A DNA stretch of 64,000 bases from Pontibacter sp. FD36 (GTDB lineage Bacteria > Bacteroidota > Bacteroidia > Cytophagales > Hymenobacteraceae), in NCBI RefSeq assembly GCF_015686655.1, contig NZ_JADPMP010000007.1:248001-312000 (forward strand), written 5' to 3'. The notes beneath the pieces are model-generated. The model searched no databases and was not told where the DNA came from. It saw nothing but the letters and a program-made list of their open reading frames with translations. Each line of letters begins with the position of its first letter. Positions within the stretch are counted from its first letter, which is position 1. The translations under genes and the position numbers were made by a program. Positions 43,194-52,304 of the stretch are shown one piece after another.

Positions 43194-43643
43194 ATGATTC
43201 AGACCTATAACCCCGATTTTCGGGCAGATATAAAAGAAAAGCTGGAGCGCCAGGAGTTTATGAAGCTCATGGGCTTTGAAGTAACTAAAATTGAAGTAGG
43301 CCGAGTAGAAGGTGAACTTGTGCTGGAACAGAAGCATAAGCAACACAAAGGCTTCGCGCATGGCGGCGTTATTGCGACGCTGGCCGACATTGTAGCAGGT
43401 TTTGCCGCCGTGAGTCTGGTGCCCAAGGGCCATCACGTGGTCACAGCCGAGATCAAGGTATCCTATTTCCATCCGGGTGTGGGTGACAAACTGATAGCCA
43501 AAGGCTTTGTGCTAAAGCAGGGGCGTAAGCTAAATTTCTGTGAGGCTGAGGTATACGTAGTGAAAGGTGCGCAGGAGCCCCTACTGATCGCCAAAGCAAG
43601 TGCTTCCATGGCGAACATTGCACCAGAAGAGTTGAGGAGTTAA
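43194..43643 (+). CDS. PaaI-like hotdog-fold thioesterase
   Basis: 149 residues. Hotdog fold with the catalytic segment HKGFAHGGVIATLADIVAGF (Asp as active-site acid) and a final GRKLNFCEAEVY. The family hydrolyses acyl-CoA or aryl-CoA thioesters. The stop codon at 43641-43643 is directly followed by the ATG of the helicase gene, so these are co-translated. Confidence 0.92.
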   Translation: MIQTYNPDFRADIKEKLERQEFMKLMGFEVTKIEVGRVEGELVLEQKHKQHKGFAHGGVIATLADIVAGFAAVSLVPKGHHVVTAEIKVSYFHPGVGDKLIAKGFVLKQGRKLNFCEAEVYVVKGAQEPLLIAKASASMANIAPEELRS

Positions 43644-45053
43644 ATGATGCGTCCAGTAGAGGCACTTAGAACAAGTTTTCCGTTTGATCCTACCCAGGAC
43701 CAGGCGCGGCTCTTCGCCAAGCTTGATGAATTTATAATGGACTCCGACTCCGAGAAATCGGTGTTTTTGCTCAAAGGCTATGCCGGTACGGGTAAGACTA
43801 CGGTCGTAACGTCGCTGGTGAAGATACTCCGCACCTTTGGGTACAAGTATGTGTTGCTGGCCCCAACCGGTCGTGCTGCCAAGGTGATGGCTTCTTACAG
43901 TGGCCGCAAGGCTTTTACCATCCATAAAAAGATCTATCGGCAGACAGCAAATCCATACTCCGAGGGATTGTCTTTTACCCGCATGCCAAACAAATCAGAC
44001 AAGACCTTCTATATAGTGGACGAGTCTTCGATGATCTCGGATGACAGCGGCTTTGGGCAAAACGGCCTGCTGCAGGATTTGCTCGGTTATGTTTTTGAGA
44101 ACAAGAACAACAAACTGCTGCTGATCGGCGATACAGCCCAGTTGCCTCCGGTGAACCAAACGCTGAGCCCGGCGCTTAATGCAGATTACCTGAAGCATAA
44201 CTTCCGCTGCAAGGTGCACGAACTGGAGCTACGCCAGGTTATGCGACAGGCCGAAGCCTCCGGTATACTCATGAATGCCACGCAGCTGCGCAACCAGCTG
44301 CAGGGTGACAAGCCCGACATCAAACTGCACACCAAAGGCTGGCGCGATATCTATCGTATGACAGGCGAGAAGCTGGAAGATGGTTTGCGCTATGCTTATG
44401 ATAAATTTGGCATCGAGAACTCCATCGTGATCTGCCGTTCCAACAAATCAGCTAACCTTTACAACCAGCATATCCGGCGCCAGATCTTTTTCTCTGAAGA
44501 TGAGATAGGGGTAGGAGATTTTTTGATGATCGTGCGTAACAACTACTTCTGGTTGCCTAAGGAGTCTAATATCGGCTTTATGGCCAATGGCGACTTTGTG
44601 GAAATCACAAAGATCATCCGCTACGAGGATATGTATGACCTTCGGTTTGCGGATGTGCGTGTGCGCTTTGTCGATTATCCGGAGGAAGAAGAGCTGGAGG
44701 TGAAGATCATGCTTGATACGCTGTACACCGATGCGCCGGCCCTGCCCGCCGACCAGAACAAAAAGCTCTACGATGCGGTGCTGCAGGACTACCTGGACAT
44801 CAAAAACAAACGGGATCGGGCAAAAGAAATGAAGCAAAACCCTTACCTGAATGCACTGCAGGTCAAATTTGCCTATGCCCTGACCTGTCACAAGGCGCAG
44901 GGTGGCCAGTGGAAAGCTGTGTTCGTAGACCAAGGCTTTTTGAAGGACGAGATGGTGAACGAGGAGTTTGCCCGCTGGCTCTACACAGCCCTTACCCGTT
45001 CGTCAGAAGAGCTGTACCTGCTGAACTTTAGCAAGCAACTATTGGTTGACTGA
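43644..45053 (+). CDS. RecD-like ATP-dependent DNA helicase
   Basis: 469 residues, superfamily 1. Motif I (Walker A) LKGYAGTGKTTVVTS near 40, motif II YIVDESSMIS, LLIGDTAQLPPV, and C-terminal UvrD_C_2 signatures TCHKAQGGQW and YTALTRSSEELYLL. Resembles AAA_30 type helicases related to the RecD/TraA branch, but lacks the long N-terminus of RecD2. Probably acts in DNA repair or recombination in the cytoplasm. Starts immediately after the thioesterase stop codon. Confidence 0.92.
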   Translation: MMRPVEALRTSFPFDPTQDQARLFAKLDEFIMDSDSEKSVFLLKGYAGTGKTTVVTSLVKILRTFGYKYVLLAPTGRAAKVMASYSGRKAFTIHKKIYRQTANPYSEGLSFTRMPNKSDKTFYIVDESSMISDDSGFGQNGLLQDLLGYVFENKNNKLLLIGDTAQLPPVNQTLSPALNADYLKHNFRCKVHELELRQVMRQAEASGILMNATQLRNQLQGDKPDIKLHTKGWRDIYRMTGEKLEDGLRYAYDKFGIENSIVICRSNKSANLYNQHIRRQIFFSEDEIGVGDFLMIVRNNYFWLPKESNIGFMANGDFVEITKIIRYEDMYDLRFADVRVRFVDYPEEEELEVKIMLDTLYTDAPALPADQNKKLYDAVLQDYLDIKNKRDRAKEMKQNPYLNALQVKFAYALTCHKAQGGQWKAVFVDQGFLKDEMVNEEFARWLYTALTRSSEELYLLNFSKQLLVD

Positions 45054-45132
45054 TATATTTAGAAGGTTTACCAAAACGTTAGAACTTAACAACGGACGAA
45101 TCGTAACAGCATTAGCTAAACCCTTTATACGT

Positions 45133-45579
45133 ATGAAAAAATTAATCCTTTCTTTTGCAATGGCCGCACTGGTAGCCGGTGGTGCCGTAGCGCAGCAAGG
45201 TCCTGCCAAACAAACGGCAGCTCCGCAAGCGCAAGCTAAATCAGGTCCTGCCATCACGTTTGAGGCAACTGAGCACAACTTTGGTGATATCGCGCAAGGC
45301 GATGTGGTGGAGCATACCTTTACCTTCACAAACACAGGTACACAGCCAGTAGTCATCGACCGTGTTGATGTAACCTGCGGTTGTACATCACCTGCCTGGA
45401 CCAAAGAGGCTGTGATGCCTGGTAAAACTGGCATTGTGAAAGCGAAGTATAACAGCGCTGGTCGCATGGGGCAGCAGAAGAAGGCCATTACGATCCATTC
45501 CAACACAGGGGAGCCAACCTATGTGTACATCGTAGCTAATATCAAAGAGAAGCCCGCCTCTGCCGCGAAAGCGCAATAA
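45133..45579 (+). CDS. DUF1573 secreted protein
   Basis: 148 residues from ATG 45133, which begins a good signal peptide (MKKLILSFAMAALVAGGAVAQQ). The mature part holds one immunoglobulin-like DUF1573 domain (ATEHNFGDIAQGDVVEHTF, then VTCGCTSPAW). These are periplasmic or surface proteins common in Bacteroidota with unknown function. The ORF is open to 45046, overlapping the helicase end, but the signal peptide decides the start. A 14-bp terminator follows. Confidence 0.88.
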   Translation: MKKLILSFAMAALVAGGAVAQQGPAKQTAAPQAQAKSGPAITFEATEHNFGDIAQGDVVEHTFTFTNTGTQPVVIDRVDVTCGCTSPAWTKEAVMPGKTGIVKAKYNSAGRMGQQKKAITIHSNTGEPTYVYIVANIKEKPASAAKAQ

Positions 45580-45600
45580 GCAGCTATAATCTTTTAAAAC

Positions 45601-45635
45601 AGAAAGGCTCCCGGTTATTTGCCGGGAGCCTTTCT
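45601..45635. terminator. Bidirectional terminator after the DUF1573 gene
   Basis: A perfect 14-bp stem (45601-45614 with 45622-45635), 7-base loop, followed by TTTTT on the plus strand; on the minus strand it serves the DUF423 gene. Confidence 0.93.
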
Positions 45636-45656
45636 GTTTTTATAAGTTCCTATACC

Positions 45657-46034
45657 TTAGAGCGCCTTGAGGACGGCATAGAACAAAGCAGCCCAACCTA
45701 CAATAAGGGCCGTTCCACCGATTGGCGTAATGGCACCCAGCCAGGTAATACCTGTCATGGTCAGGGTATAGAGAGAACCTGAGAAGATGATGATGCCGAT
45801 CAAGAAGGCCCAGGCGGCTATCTGTAAGGCAGGGTGCTCTATTTTGAAAAGCAGTAGGCCGACCGCCAGTAGGGCCAGGGTATGGTACATCTGATATTTC
45901 ACGGCCGTTTCAAAGGTCTCGACACGGTTGGTGGCACGCAGCATGGGAGCCAGTGCATGCGCTCCGAAGGCACCGATCATCACACTAAGTGCGCCAAAGG
46001 CAGTTGCTATTAAGAGTATGGCTTTTTGAGTCAC
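45657..46034 (-). CDS. DUF423 membrane protein
   Basis: 125 residues, four predicted membrane spans. The start IATAFGALSVMIGAFGAHAL and the central YQMYHTLALL are the family signature (YgdD/DUF423). Inner-membrane protein of unknown function, sometimes named for coupling with transcription factor genes elsewhere. Single gene. Confidence 0.9.
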   Translation of the reverse strand: MTQKAILLIATAFGALSVMIGAFGAHALAPMLRATNRVETFETAVKYQMYHTLALLAVGLLLFKIEHPALQIAAWAFLIGIIIFSGSLYTLTMTGITWLGAITPIGGTALIVGWAALFYAVLKAL

Positions 46035-46089
46035 AGTAGAAGATAGTTTGGTTTATTCGGGTGCTAATTTCCGATATAAATCAACCAAT

Positions 46090-47007
46090 TCATAATTCCC
46101 GGTACAGGTTCGGGTAATCGGATATCAATCCGTCCACGCCCATTTCTTTTAACCGCTGCATTTCCTTCAGCTCGTTAATGGTCCAGGGAACTACCTTCAT
46201 ACCTTTCGCATGACAATTCCTGACCAGACTTGGGGTTACCAGCTTGTAGTAGGGACTGTAGATGTCAGGTATAAAACCCAGGGCTTCCAGGTTCTTGTTC
46301 AGCCCTTTCAGATTTTCAACCAACAGTGAAGTTTTGATGTGCGGATAGCGCCGTTGCAGCACCTGCAGCGTACGCACATCAAACGACTGAATGATCACCC
46401 ACTCGCTGATACTTTTTGCCTCTATCACACCCATCAGCAGTTCCACAAACTCCTCGGGAGCGGGGTGCAGCTTACCGTCGCCGCGTGGCTTCGATTTGGT
46501 TTCGATGTTGTAATATACCTGTGGCAGTTCTTTTTGCTGCAGGTAGGTCTGCACTGAGTCGATCAGGTCGGAGAGGAGCGGTTTGTAAGTCGGGAGCTTC
46601 TCCTGCTGTGGAAACTTGTCATAGAATTTAGAGCCCGCATCGAATGTTTTGATGGTAGCATAGTCCAACTGGTAGAGCACATACTTGTGCTTGTGCGCAG
46701 CCGGTATTTCGCTGCCGTCGGGTAGGAGGTCGTGTTCCGGATTGATGTACGGGTCGTGGGAGAGCACTACCTGCTTGTCTTTGGTGATGTGCACGTCCAT
46801 CTCCAGGGTCGTGACCCCCAGGTCCAGCGCCCTGATCATGGCCGGAATGGTGTTTTCAGGCACCAGGCCGCGTGCACCCCGATGGCCTTCCAGGTCGAAG
46901 GCGGGGAGGTGCCGGGCTGTTGTGTCAGGTATAGCGCCGTGTTGTGCAGACATGGTGCATGAGCTTATCAGGTATAGGCAAGAGGCAACTAGTAGGTTTT
47001 TGAACAT
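46090..47007 (-). CDS. Glycerophosphodiester phosphodiesterase lipoprotein
   Basis: 305 residues. Lipoprotein-like start with Cys near 17 (LISSC). The GDPD catalytic motif is EGHRGARGLVPENTIPAM (His and Arg-Gly), followed by EMDVHITKDKQVVLSHDP with the metal ligands, and a C-terminal WTINELKEMQ. It releases glycerol 3-phosphate from phospholipid head groups. Secreted or periplasmic. Single gene. Confidence 0.92.
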   Translation of the reverse strand: MFKNLLVASCLYLISSCTMSAQHGAIPDTTARHLPAFDLEGHRGARGLVPENTIPAMIRALDLGVTTLEMDVHITKDKQVVLSHDPYINPEHDLLPDGSEIPAAHKHKYVLYQLDYATIKTFDAGSKFYDKFPQQEKLPTYKPLLSDLIDSVQTYLQQKELPQVYYNIETKSKPRGDGKLHPAPEEFVELLMGVIEAKSISEWVIIQSFDVRTLQVLQRRYPHIKTSLLVENLKGLNKNLEALGFIPDIYSPYYKLVTPSLVRNCHAKGMKVVPWTINELKEMQRLKEMGVDGLISDYPNLYREL

Positions 47008-47116
47008 GCGGAATCCTTTTCAGCAAAAAAAGCGCATGGACAGGTATGGCTATACCTCTTAGCCGTTAACAAATCGTTAATTCTTTTAGCTGCCTCCTGC
47101 CTGGTTCGGCTTAGGC

Positions 47117-47578
47117 TTATTCGTCTTCGCCTTCGCCTTCCAGCGCTTCGATCACCTGCTCTTCAAATTCGTCCTGGCTGTCGTACTGGGTGAACTCTAT
47201 GGTTTTGCCTTTATGCTTCAGCTCCTGTACCACGTCCAGCGCCACTACCAGCGGTTCCATTTCACGGCCTACCAGACTAGCATCCCAGTCCGGGCCGAGC
47301 AGCAATTGGTCGCCGTACATACCCACGCACCAGTTTTCCAGAAACTCTACCAATGTAATAGACTCTGGCTTATATTCTGACCAGTCGTCTTCGGCACAGG
47401 CTTTGGCGCCATCCGCATTGGACCAGAACAGGATCACCTCTGCATCTTCGTACTCAGCAGAACTGGAAGTAGCCCAGGTCTCGTCGTGTGTCAGGCCCCA
47501 AACGCTCTCTGTCTCAACGATGCGCTGGATGAATTTTCTGTAATTGGCTTCCATGTTTTCGTTGGTATTCTCTTGCAT
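47117..47578 (-). CDS. DUF2750 family protein
   Basis: 153 residues, very acidic (C-terminus EALEGEGEDE). The pattern RIVETESVWGL, FWSNADGAKACAEDDW and LVEFLENWCVGMYGDQLLLGPDWD is that of DUF2750, cytoplasmic proteins of unknown function. In other genomes DUF2750 genes occur near polymorphic toxin/immunity loci, but no toxin is visible here. Monocistronic. Confidence 0.85.
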   Translation of the reverse strand: MQENTNENMEANYRKFIQRIVETESVWGLTHDETWATSSSAEYEDAEVILFWSNADGAKACAEDDWSEYKPESITLVEFLENWCVGMYGDQLLLGPDWDASLVGREMEPLVVALDVVQELKHKGKTIEFTQYDSQDEFEEQVIEALEGEGEDE

Positions 47579-47620
47579 GGTGATGGTTGGTTTAGCGTGA
47601 AAAGATCGTCTAAGGTATGA

Positions 47621-48307
47621 TTATTTGTTGTAATTGCGTGCTCCGAATATGCCGCTGCCGACACGTATGAAGGTACTGCCCTCAGCTAAAGCAAGTTCCC
47701 AGTCTGAGGTCATGCCCATCGAGATTTCTTTGAAGTCGTCGTTGGCGATAAAAAATGTTTCTTTCAGTTTCTCAAAGTAGCCACGCAGCGTTCGGAATTC
47801 ACTGCGGAGCTTTTCCTGATCATCGGTATTGGTGGCGATACCCATTACTCCAGTGATACGGATAAAATGCATGTTGCGGTATTCTTCGCTTTGCAGCAGG
47901 GCTACTGCCTCATTATAGCGCATACCATACTTGGTTTCTTCATCGGCTATGTCGAACTGCAGCATACAGTTGACAGGTAGCGTACGGTTGAACTGCTCCG
48001 CTCTTTTATTGATTTCTATCAGCAGTTTGAGGCTGTCTACAGACTGGATGGTGTCGATGAACTGAGCGATCTGCTTTACTTTATTTGTCTGCAGGTGCCC
48101 AATGAGGTGCCAGGCGATGTCGTGCGGCAACTGGTCCCGTTTCTCCAGCAACTCCTGTACTTTGTTTTCGCCAAAAATGCGATGGCCTGCGTTGTAAGCT
48201 TCCATGATCATTTCGGGCGGATGTGTTTTAGATACAGCTACCAAGCGACAGGGTGTGTCACGAAGTTTCTCGTCAAAAAAACGGATATTATCAGCAATTG
48301 CAGACAT
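47621..48307 (-). CDS. YggS-type pyridoxal phosphate homeostasis protein
   Basis: 228 residues from ATG 48307. PLP lysine in LVAVSKTHP near residue 28, with FGENKVQELLEK and WHLIGHLQTNK as further signatures, and GMTSDWELALAEGSTFIRVGS at the end. YggS/PLPBP keeps free PLP low and balances amino acid pools. Upstream in-frame extension to 48427 lacks family sequence. It lies after the Bat-type genes but 173 bp away, so it is likely separately transcribed. Confidence 0.94.
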   Translation of the reverse strand: MSAIADNIRFFDEKLRDTPCRLVAVSKTHPPEMIMEAYNAGHRIFGENKVQELLEKRDQLPHDIAWHLIGHLQTNKVKQIAQFIDTIQSVDSLKLLIEINKRAEQFNRTLPVNCMLQFDIADEETKYGMRYNEAVALLQSEEYRNMHFIRITGVMGIATNTDDQEKLRSEFRTLRGYFEKLKETFFIANDDFKEISMGMTSDWELALAEGSTFIRVGSGIFGARNYNK

Positions 48308-48479
48308 AGTATTATGTGGTGTGTTCAATGTTTGTATAGTACCTGTATAGTTTTGGTATAGCTGTTGGTCACGTGCTATACCTGAGAACTTAAGCTGATC
48401 AGAAGGTCTGGCAACAAGGTGGATCAAGTCTGTACTCCTGTGTTTTCCAACTCACCATATCTCCAACTTCTAAACTGAC

Positions 48480-49511
48480 TTAGTCTTCCAGCACATTGGT
48501 CATAAAAGTATTCTTAAGCAACATCCAGCCAACTAGCAGTAACAGAGCCCATTTCAGGTATACCTGGTAATAGTCGTAAGTGTCTCGGAAGCGTTTCTCC
48601 CGTACCTCCGTTTTCTCGTACTGGTTGATGTTTTGGAATACCTCCTGCAATCCGTCACGGGAGTCAGCTCTGAAAAAACGGCCTTCTCCGGTTTCCGAAA
48701 TTTCACGCAGGCTTTTTTCGTCTAACTGCGTTTCTACTAACAAGGTTTTGCCATTGGCGTCAACGTCGTAGGGCACGAGGCCGTCTTTTCCTATTCCTAT
48801 GGTGTATACCTTGATTTGGTGCGCATAGGCCAGCCGGGCAGCCATGGTGGGGTCGAGACTGCCTGCTGTGTTCTCTCCATCACTGATCAGGATGGCAACT
48901 TTGCTCTTCGCGTTAGAGTCGCGCATACGGTTGATGGCCACTGCCAGGGCACTGCCGATGGCCGTACCATCATTCGGGATCATGCCATTTTCGATGGAGC
49001 GGATGCTTTCGCGCAGCAGTTCGTAGTCAGTAGTAAGAGGAGCCAGGGAGTAAGCGTCGCCGGCAAACACCACCACCCCGATACGGTCAGCTACGCGACC
49101 GTCAATGAAGTTAATGGCAACATCTTTGGCCGCTTCGAGCCGGCTCGGCTTGATGTCCTGTAGTTCCATGGACCCTGACACGTCCAGTACCAGCACGATG
49201 TCTATACCTTCAGCAGTTTGCTCGACTTGCTCATTTATACGCTGAGGTCGGGCCAGGGCCAGTAGCACCAGCATCACAAACAGCATGTAAACCACATCAG
49301 GTACAAAGCGCAGCAGACTGGACCATTGCCAGCGCACGGTGCCTTCGAACATCGCCATGTCAAGCTTGCTGCGTGACTTTAAACGAAGCAGCCCCTTGAT
49401 TAGGAAAAGGAGGGGCACTACCGGCAAGGCATACAGCACCAGTGGGTATACCCAGTCAAATGAACGCATCGTGCCCAGGTTAAACCATTCCAGGCTGAGC
49501 CAGTCCAGCAT
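48480..49511 (-). CDS. BatA-type von Willebrand factor A membrane protein
   Basis: 343 residues from ATG 49511 (the frame also has an ATG at 49532). Two membrane spans near the N-terminus (LYALPVVPLLFLIKGLL and VVYMLFVMLVLLALARPQ), a VWA domain with the metal site DVSGSM, TxxD at APLTTDYELL, and a C-terminal span. It is the last of a three-gene operon resembling the Bat (Bacteroides aerotolerance) genes. The MIDAS motif is complete, so metal binding is likely. Downstream BatB, BatC and BatD genes, which follow in other Bacteroidota, are absent. Confidence 0.9.
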   Translation of the reverse strand: MLDWLSLEWFNLGTMRSFDWVYPLVLYALPVVPLLFLIKGLLRLKSRSKLDMAMFEGTVRWQWSSLLRFVPDVVYMLFVMLVLLALARPQRINEQVEQTAEGIDIVLVLDVSGSMELQDIKPSRLEAAKDVAINFIDGRVADRIGVVVFAGDAYSLAPLTTDYELLRESIRSIENGMIPNDGTAIGSALAVAINRMRDSNAKSKVAILISDGENTAGSLDPTMAARLAYAHQIKVYTIGIGKDGLVPYDVDANGKTLLVETQLDEKSLREISETGEGRFFRADSRDGLQEVFQNINQYEKTEVREKRFRDTYDYYQVYLKWALLLLVGWMLLKNTFMTNVLED

Positions 49512-49512
49512 G

Positions 49513-50424
49513 TTATCGTTTAGTCCTAGCATTTCCGGTTATTTCGCGGTGAGTTTTATATCTGCTTCTGGCAAAGCGGCGCAGCATGCCCAGCGCCTGG
49601 TTTGTTTCCTGATCGGGTTCGGCCGTTACGTTGCCGTATATGGCTTTGTCGCACAGGCGAAGCGCCACGTTCACTTGCTCGTCGTCATTGTAATACTCCA
49701 CAATTTCTTTTGTCGTGAACGAGTTGATGGCGCTTCGCTCCAGTTTGGTGAGGTAGTTTTTCCAAAGGGCCACCGCTTTCTCCATACTCGATGGAACGCC
49801 CGTCTTCACGAAACGATCGACATGGGAGTTATACCTGGAGTTGAAGTACAAGTGGTCTTTGCGTAGTCGGTAGAGCTGGTATTTCGTCTTGATCGTTTGC
49901 CCGAACACGAGCCATACCAGTGTAATGAATGCTGCGATGGTGACGATCCATAGCAGCAGCACAGGCCAGTCGAAACGTTCCTCCACCGGCGACAGGGTGG
50001 TTTGGGTACGCAGTTGCAGCGGCGTGGAAACCTCCTGCACCAGCTGCCGCAATACCACCGACTGCCTCGGCGATACCACCTGCAGGGTGTCTGTGCCCCG
50101 TAGTACAATGGCAGGCAACTCCAGCGACTGAACAGGCGAGGTATCAAAGGTGCGTAAGGTATACACGGTACTGTCCGTGCTGATGCCTGCGCGTGTAGTG
50201 GTGGGGTAAAACTCCTGTCGCACCAACTCGAAGGGGGCGAAATTGTAACTGGAGTCTGGCAGGATGACTTCCTGCGCCGCCGGGTGCCGGTGCACCAGGG
50301 TATAGCGCACAAGCTCCCCGATATGCACCGAGTCCTTGCTGAAGCTGCCAGCTGGTGGTAGCAACTGCTGCGCCTGCGCACTCAGAGTAAGAAAATAAAA
50401 AAGTATAAGCAGGGAGTTACGCAC
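49513..50424 (-). CDS. Membrane protein of the Bat-type operon, DUF4381-like position
   Basis: 303 residues. Signal peptide at the N-terminus (MRNSLLILFYFLTLSAQAQ), an extracytoplasmic beta-rich domain to about 155, one membrane span (DWPVLLLWIVTIAAFITLVWLV) and a cytoplasmic helical tail with basic residues. This layout matches the BatD/DUF4381-style proteins that stand between DUF58 and VWA genes, although I recognise the family only by position and layout. Overlaps the DUF58 gene by 8 bp and ends 2 bp before the VWA start. Confidence 0.75.
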   Translation of the reverse strand: MRNSLLILFYFLTLSAQAQQLLPPAGSFSKDSVHIGELVRYTLVHRHPAAQEVILPDSSYNFAPFELVRQEFYPTTTRAGISTDSTVYTLRTFDTSPVQSLELPAIVLRGTDTLQVVSPRQSVVLRQLVQEVSTPLQLRTQTTLSPVEERFDWPVLLLWIVTIAAFITLVWLVFGQTIKTKYQLYRLRKDHLYFNSRYNSHVDRFVKTGVPSSMEKAVALWKNYLTKLERSAINSFTTKEIVEYYNDDEQVNVALRLCDKAIYGNVTAEPDQETNQALGMLRRFARSRYKTHREITGNARTKR

Positions 50425-51298
50425 TTTTCTTGGATGTTCGGTTACGAAGGCGAAACAGGTTTACCAACTGCATCACATAATCTTCATTGGCCTGTATGGC
50501 CAGATAGTTTGCCTGGTATTTCTGGCAAATCCGGATTACCCTGTCCTGATTCTGTTTGTACTGGGCAAAATAATGCTCTTTGAATTCCGCTCCTGAGGTA
50601 TTGAGCCAGATTGTCTTACCTGTCTCCTTATCAACCACCGGCACGATGCCCAGGCTTGGCATATTGCGCTCACGCAGATCAAGCAGCTGTATCACGATCA
50701 GGTCATGCCGCTTAGCCAGCATGGCCAGTTCCTTCTCATAGTTTACATCAATGAAATCGGAGATAAGCAGGATAATGCTGCGGCGCTTTACAATATCGAG
50801 TGTAAGCTTGATGCCGGCAGCCAGATTGGTTTTTACTGATTTGGGATTCAGCTCGTGCAGTGCCTTGATCAAGGTATATGCCTGTTCTATACCTTTGGCG
50901 GGCTTGATGTATTTCTCTTTTTGATCACTAAAGCAGATAATGCCGATCTGGCTTTGCTGGCGGGCGGCTGCAAGGGCAAGTACCCCGCAGATCTCTTTGC
51001 CAACGTCCAGCTTGTGCTGGCGCCCTGTACCCACAGTCTGGGAGGCGCTTACGTCCAGCATCAGAAACACCGACTGCTCTTTTTCTTCCCGGTAGGTTTT
51101 CACGAAGGTGCCATGCCCCTTGGCCGAGACGTGCCAGTCGATCGAACGCACGTCGTCGCCGTACTGGTAAGCGCGCACGTCATCAAACTCCAGGCCTGTT
51201 CCTTTAAAAACAGAATGGAAGTCACCCTGCATCTGGGTGTTGATGGCTTTACGTATGCGTATCTCGTACTTGCGCAGCTTTTGAACAAGTTCCTTCAT
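50417..51298 (-). CDS. DUF58 protein of the Bat-type operon
   Basis: 293 residues. DUF58 core EFDDVRAYQYGDDVRSIDW, KTYREEKEQSVFLMLDVSAS with the VWA-like DxSxS, and FCFSDQK-type FSDQKE later. First gene of the operon with the membrane protein and the BatA-like protein. Such operons usually start with a MoxR AAA+ ATPase; none lies upstream here, so the ATPase must be elsewhere or the system is reduced. Confidence 0.9.
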   Translation of the reverse strand: MKELVQKLRKYEIRIRKAINTQMQGDFHSVFKGTGLEFDDVRAYQYGDDVRSIDWHVSAKGHGTFVKTYREEKEQSVFLMLDVSASQTVGTGRQHKLDVGKEICGVLALAAARQQSQIGIICFSDQKEKYIKPAKGIEQAYTLIKALHELNPKSVKTNLAAGIKLTLDIVKRRSIILLISDFIDVNYEKELAMLAKRHDLIVIQLLDLRERNMPSLGIVPVVDKETGKTIWLNTSGAEFKEHYFAQYKQNQDRVIRICQKYQANYLAIQANEDYVMQLVNLFRLRNRTSKKSA

Positions 51299-51358
51299 AA
51301 GGGTAGGTGCTTTGCCTCAGATTTTAAAATTAGGACATATTCCCGTAATATTACATTC

Positions 51359-51763
51359 GTGAAACGAATTTTATACCTACTTTCCTTTGTCGTGCTGACT
51401 GGCTGTGGCCAGAGCAGCGAAAAGCGGCCTGCTGACCTGCTGCCTGAGCAGAAGATGGTGCAGATCCTGGCTGATGTGCATATTGCCGAAGCCCGCATCG
51501 AAAACCATGTTCTGTACCCGGACACCGCCCTGATGGTCTTTAATAAAGAACAAAAGCAGATTCTGGCGCAGCATGGTGTAGAAGAAGAAGACTTCAGGAA
51601 AACCTATCGCTACTATCTGAGCAACCTTGGGCAGATGGATCGCCTCTACGAAATCATCCTGGACACCCTGAGCGTGCGCGAAGCCAAACTTCGCTCCATC
51701 GATACAACTGGAGCTGTGCCTGGTCGCAGGCCCAGACTGGAGGGCATGCAGGAGGCCTATTAA
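51359..51763 (+). CDS. DUF4296 lipoprotein
   Basis: 134 residues from GTG 51359. Lipoprotein signal VKRILYLLSFVVLTGC with lipid Cys at residue 16, then KMVQILADVHIAEARIE, the mark of DUF4296, and a helical remainder. The GTG start is chosen because the signal peptide begins there; the frame has no nearer ATG. Divergent from the Bat-type operon, 60 bp apart. Function unknown. Confidence 0.85.
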   Translation: MKRILYLLSFVVLTGCGQSSEKRPADLLPEQKMVQILADVHIAEARIENHVLYPDTALMVFNKEQKQILAQHGVEEEDFRKTYRYYLSNLGQMDRLYEIILDTLSVREAKLRSIDTTGAVPGRRPRLEGMQEAY

Positions 51764-51764
51764 T

Positions 51765-52121
51765 TTACATCAGTTTGCTTCCGTTTGGTACGGGTCCAGC
51801 CGGTTGCGCCAGCACTATATCCCCGTGCTCGTCCGCAAAGCCTGTCACCAATACCTCTGACATGTATTTCCCAATCTGCTTGTTTCCCAGGTTGACGACA
51901 CACAGTACCTGCTTCCCAGGCAGGTCATCTAAGGTATAGTGCTTCGTGATCTGGGCGCTCGATCTTTTAATACCCAACGGACCCAGGTCGATCAGGAGCT
52001 TATAAGCAGGTTTACGGGCTTCCGGAAACTCTGTGGCCTCTATTATGGTGCCTACCCGGATATCTGTTTGTTCAAAATGCTGCCATGAAATGGTCGGCAT
52101 GGCCTGTGCGGGCGTGTGCAT
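51765..52121 (-). CDS. csaA: CsaA-type chaperone/tRNA-binding protein
   Basis: 118 residues from ATG 52121. OB-fold tRNA-binding domain: FEQTDIRVGTIIEATEFP, AQITKHYT, VVNLGNKQIGKYMSEVLVTGF. CsaA binds unfolded proteins and tRNA-like structures and can assist protein export. Its stop codon is 1 bp from the convergent DUF4296 gene end. The extra N-terminal residues to 52208 are not family sequence. Confidence 0.92.
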   Translation of the reverse strand: MHTPAQAMPTISWQHFEQTDIRVGTIIEATEFPEARKPAYKLLIDLGPLGIKRSSAQITKHYTLDDLPGKQVLCVVNLGNKQIGKYMSEVLVTGFADEHGDIVLAQPAGPVPNGSKLM

Positions 52122-52304
52122 GGTATTGTCTGTTTTTCTCAGCCAAGTTACAGATTTTGCTTTAAAAATTAGCCTGTTGCGGGTTGGTGCTTTGCACCAC
52201 GGTAACATTAGGCCTATACCCGCGTATCCTATGCAACTGGCTTTCTTACTGTTAAAAGAGCTAAAAGTATAAGTCAGACGAAGCTATTGCAAAACCTTAA
52301 AACT

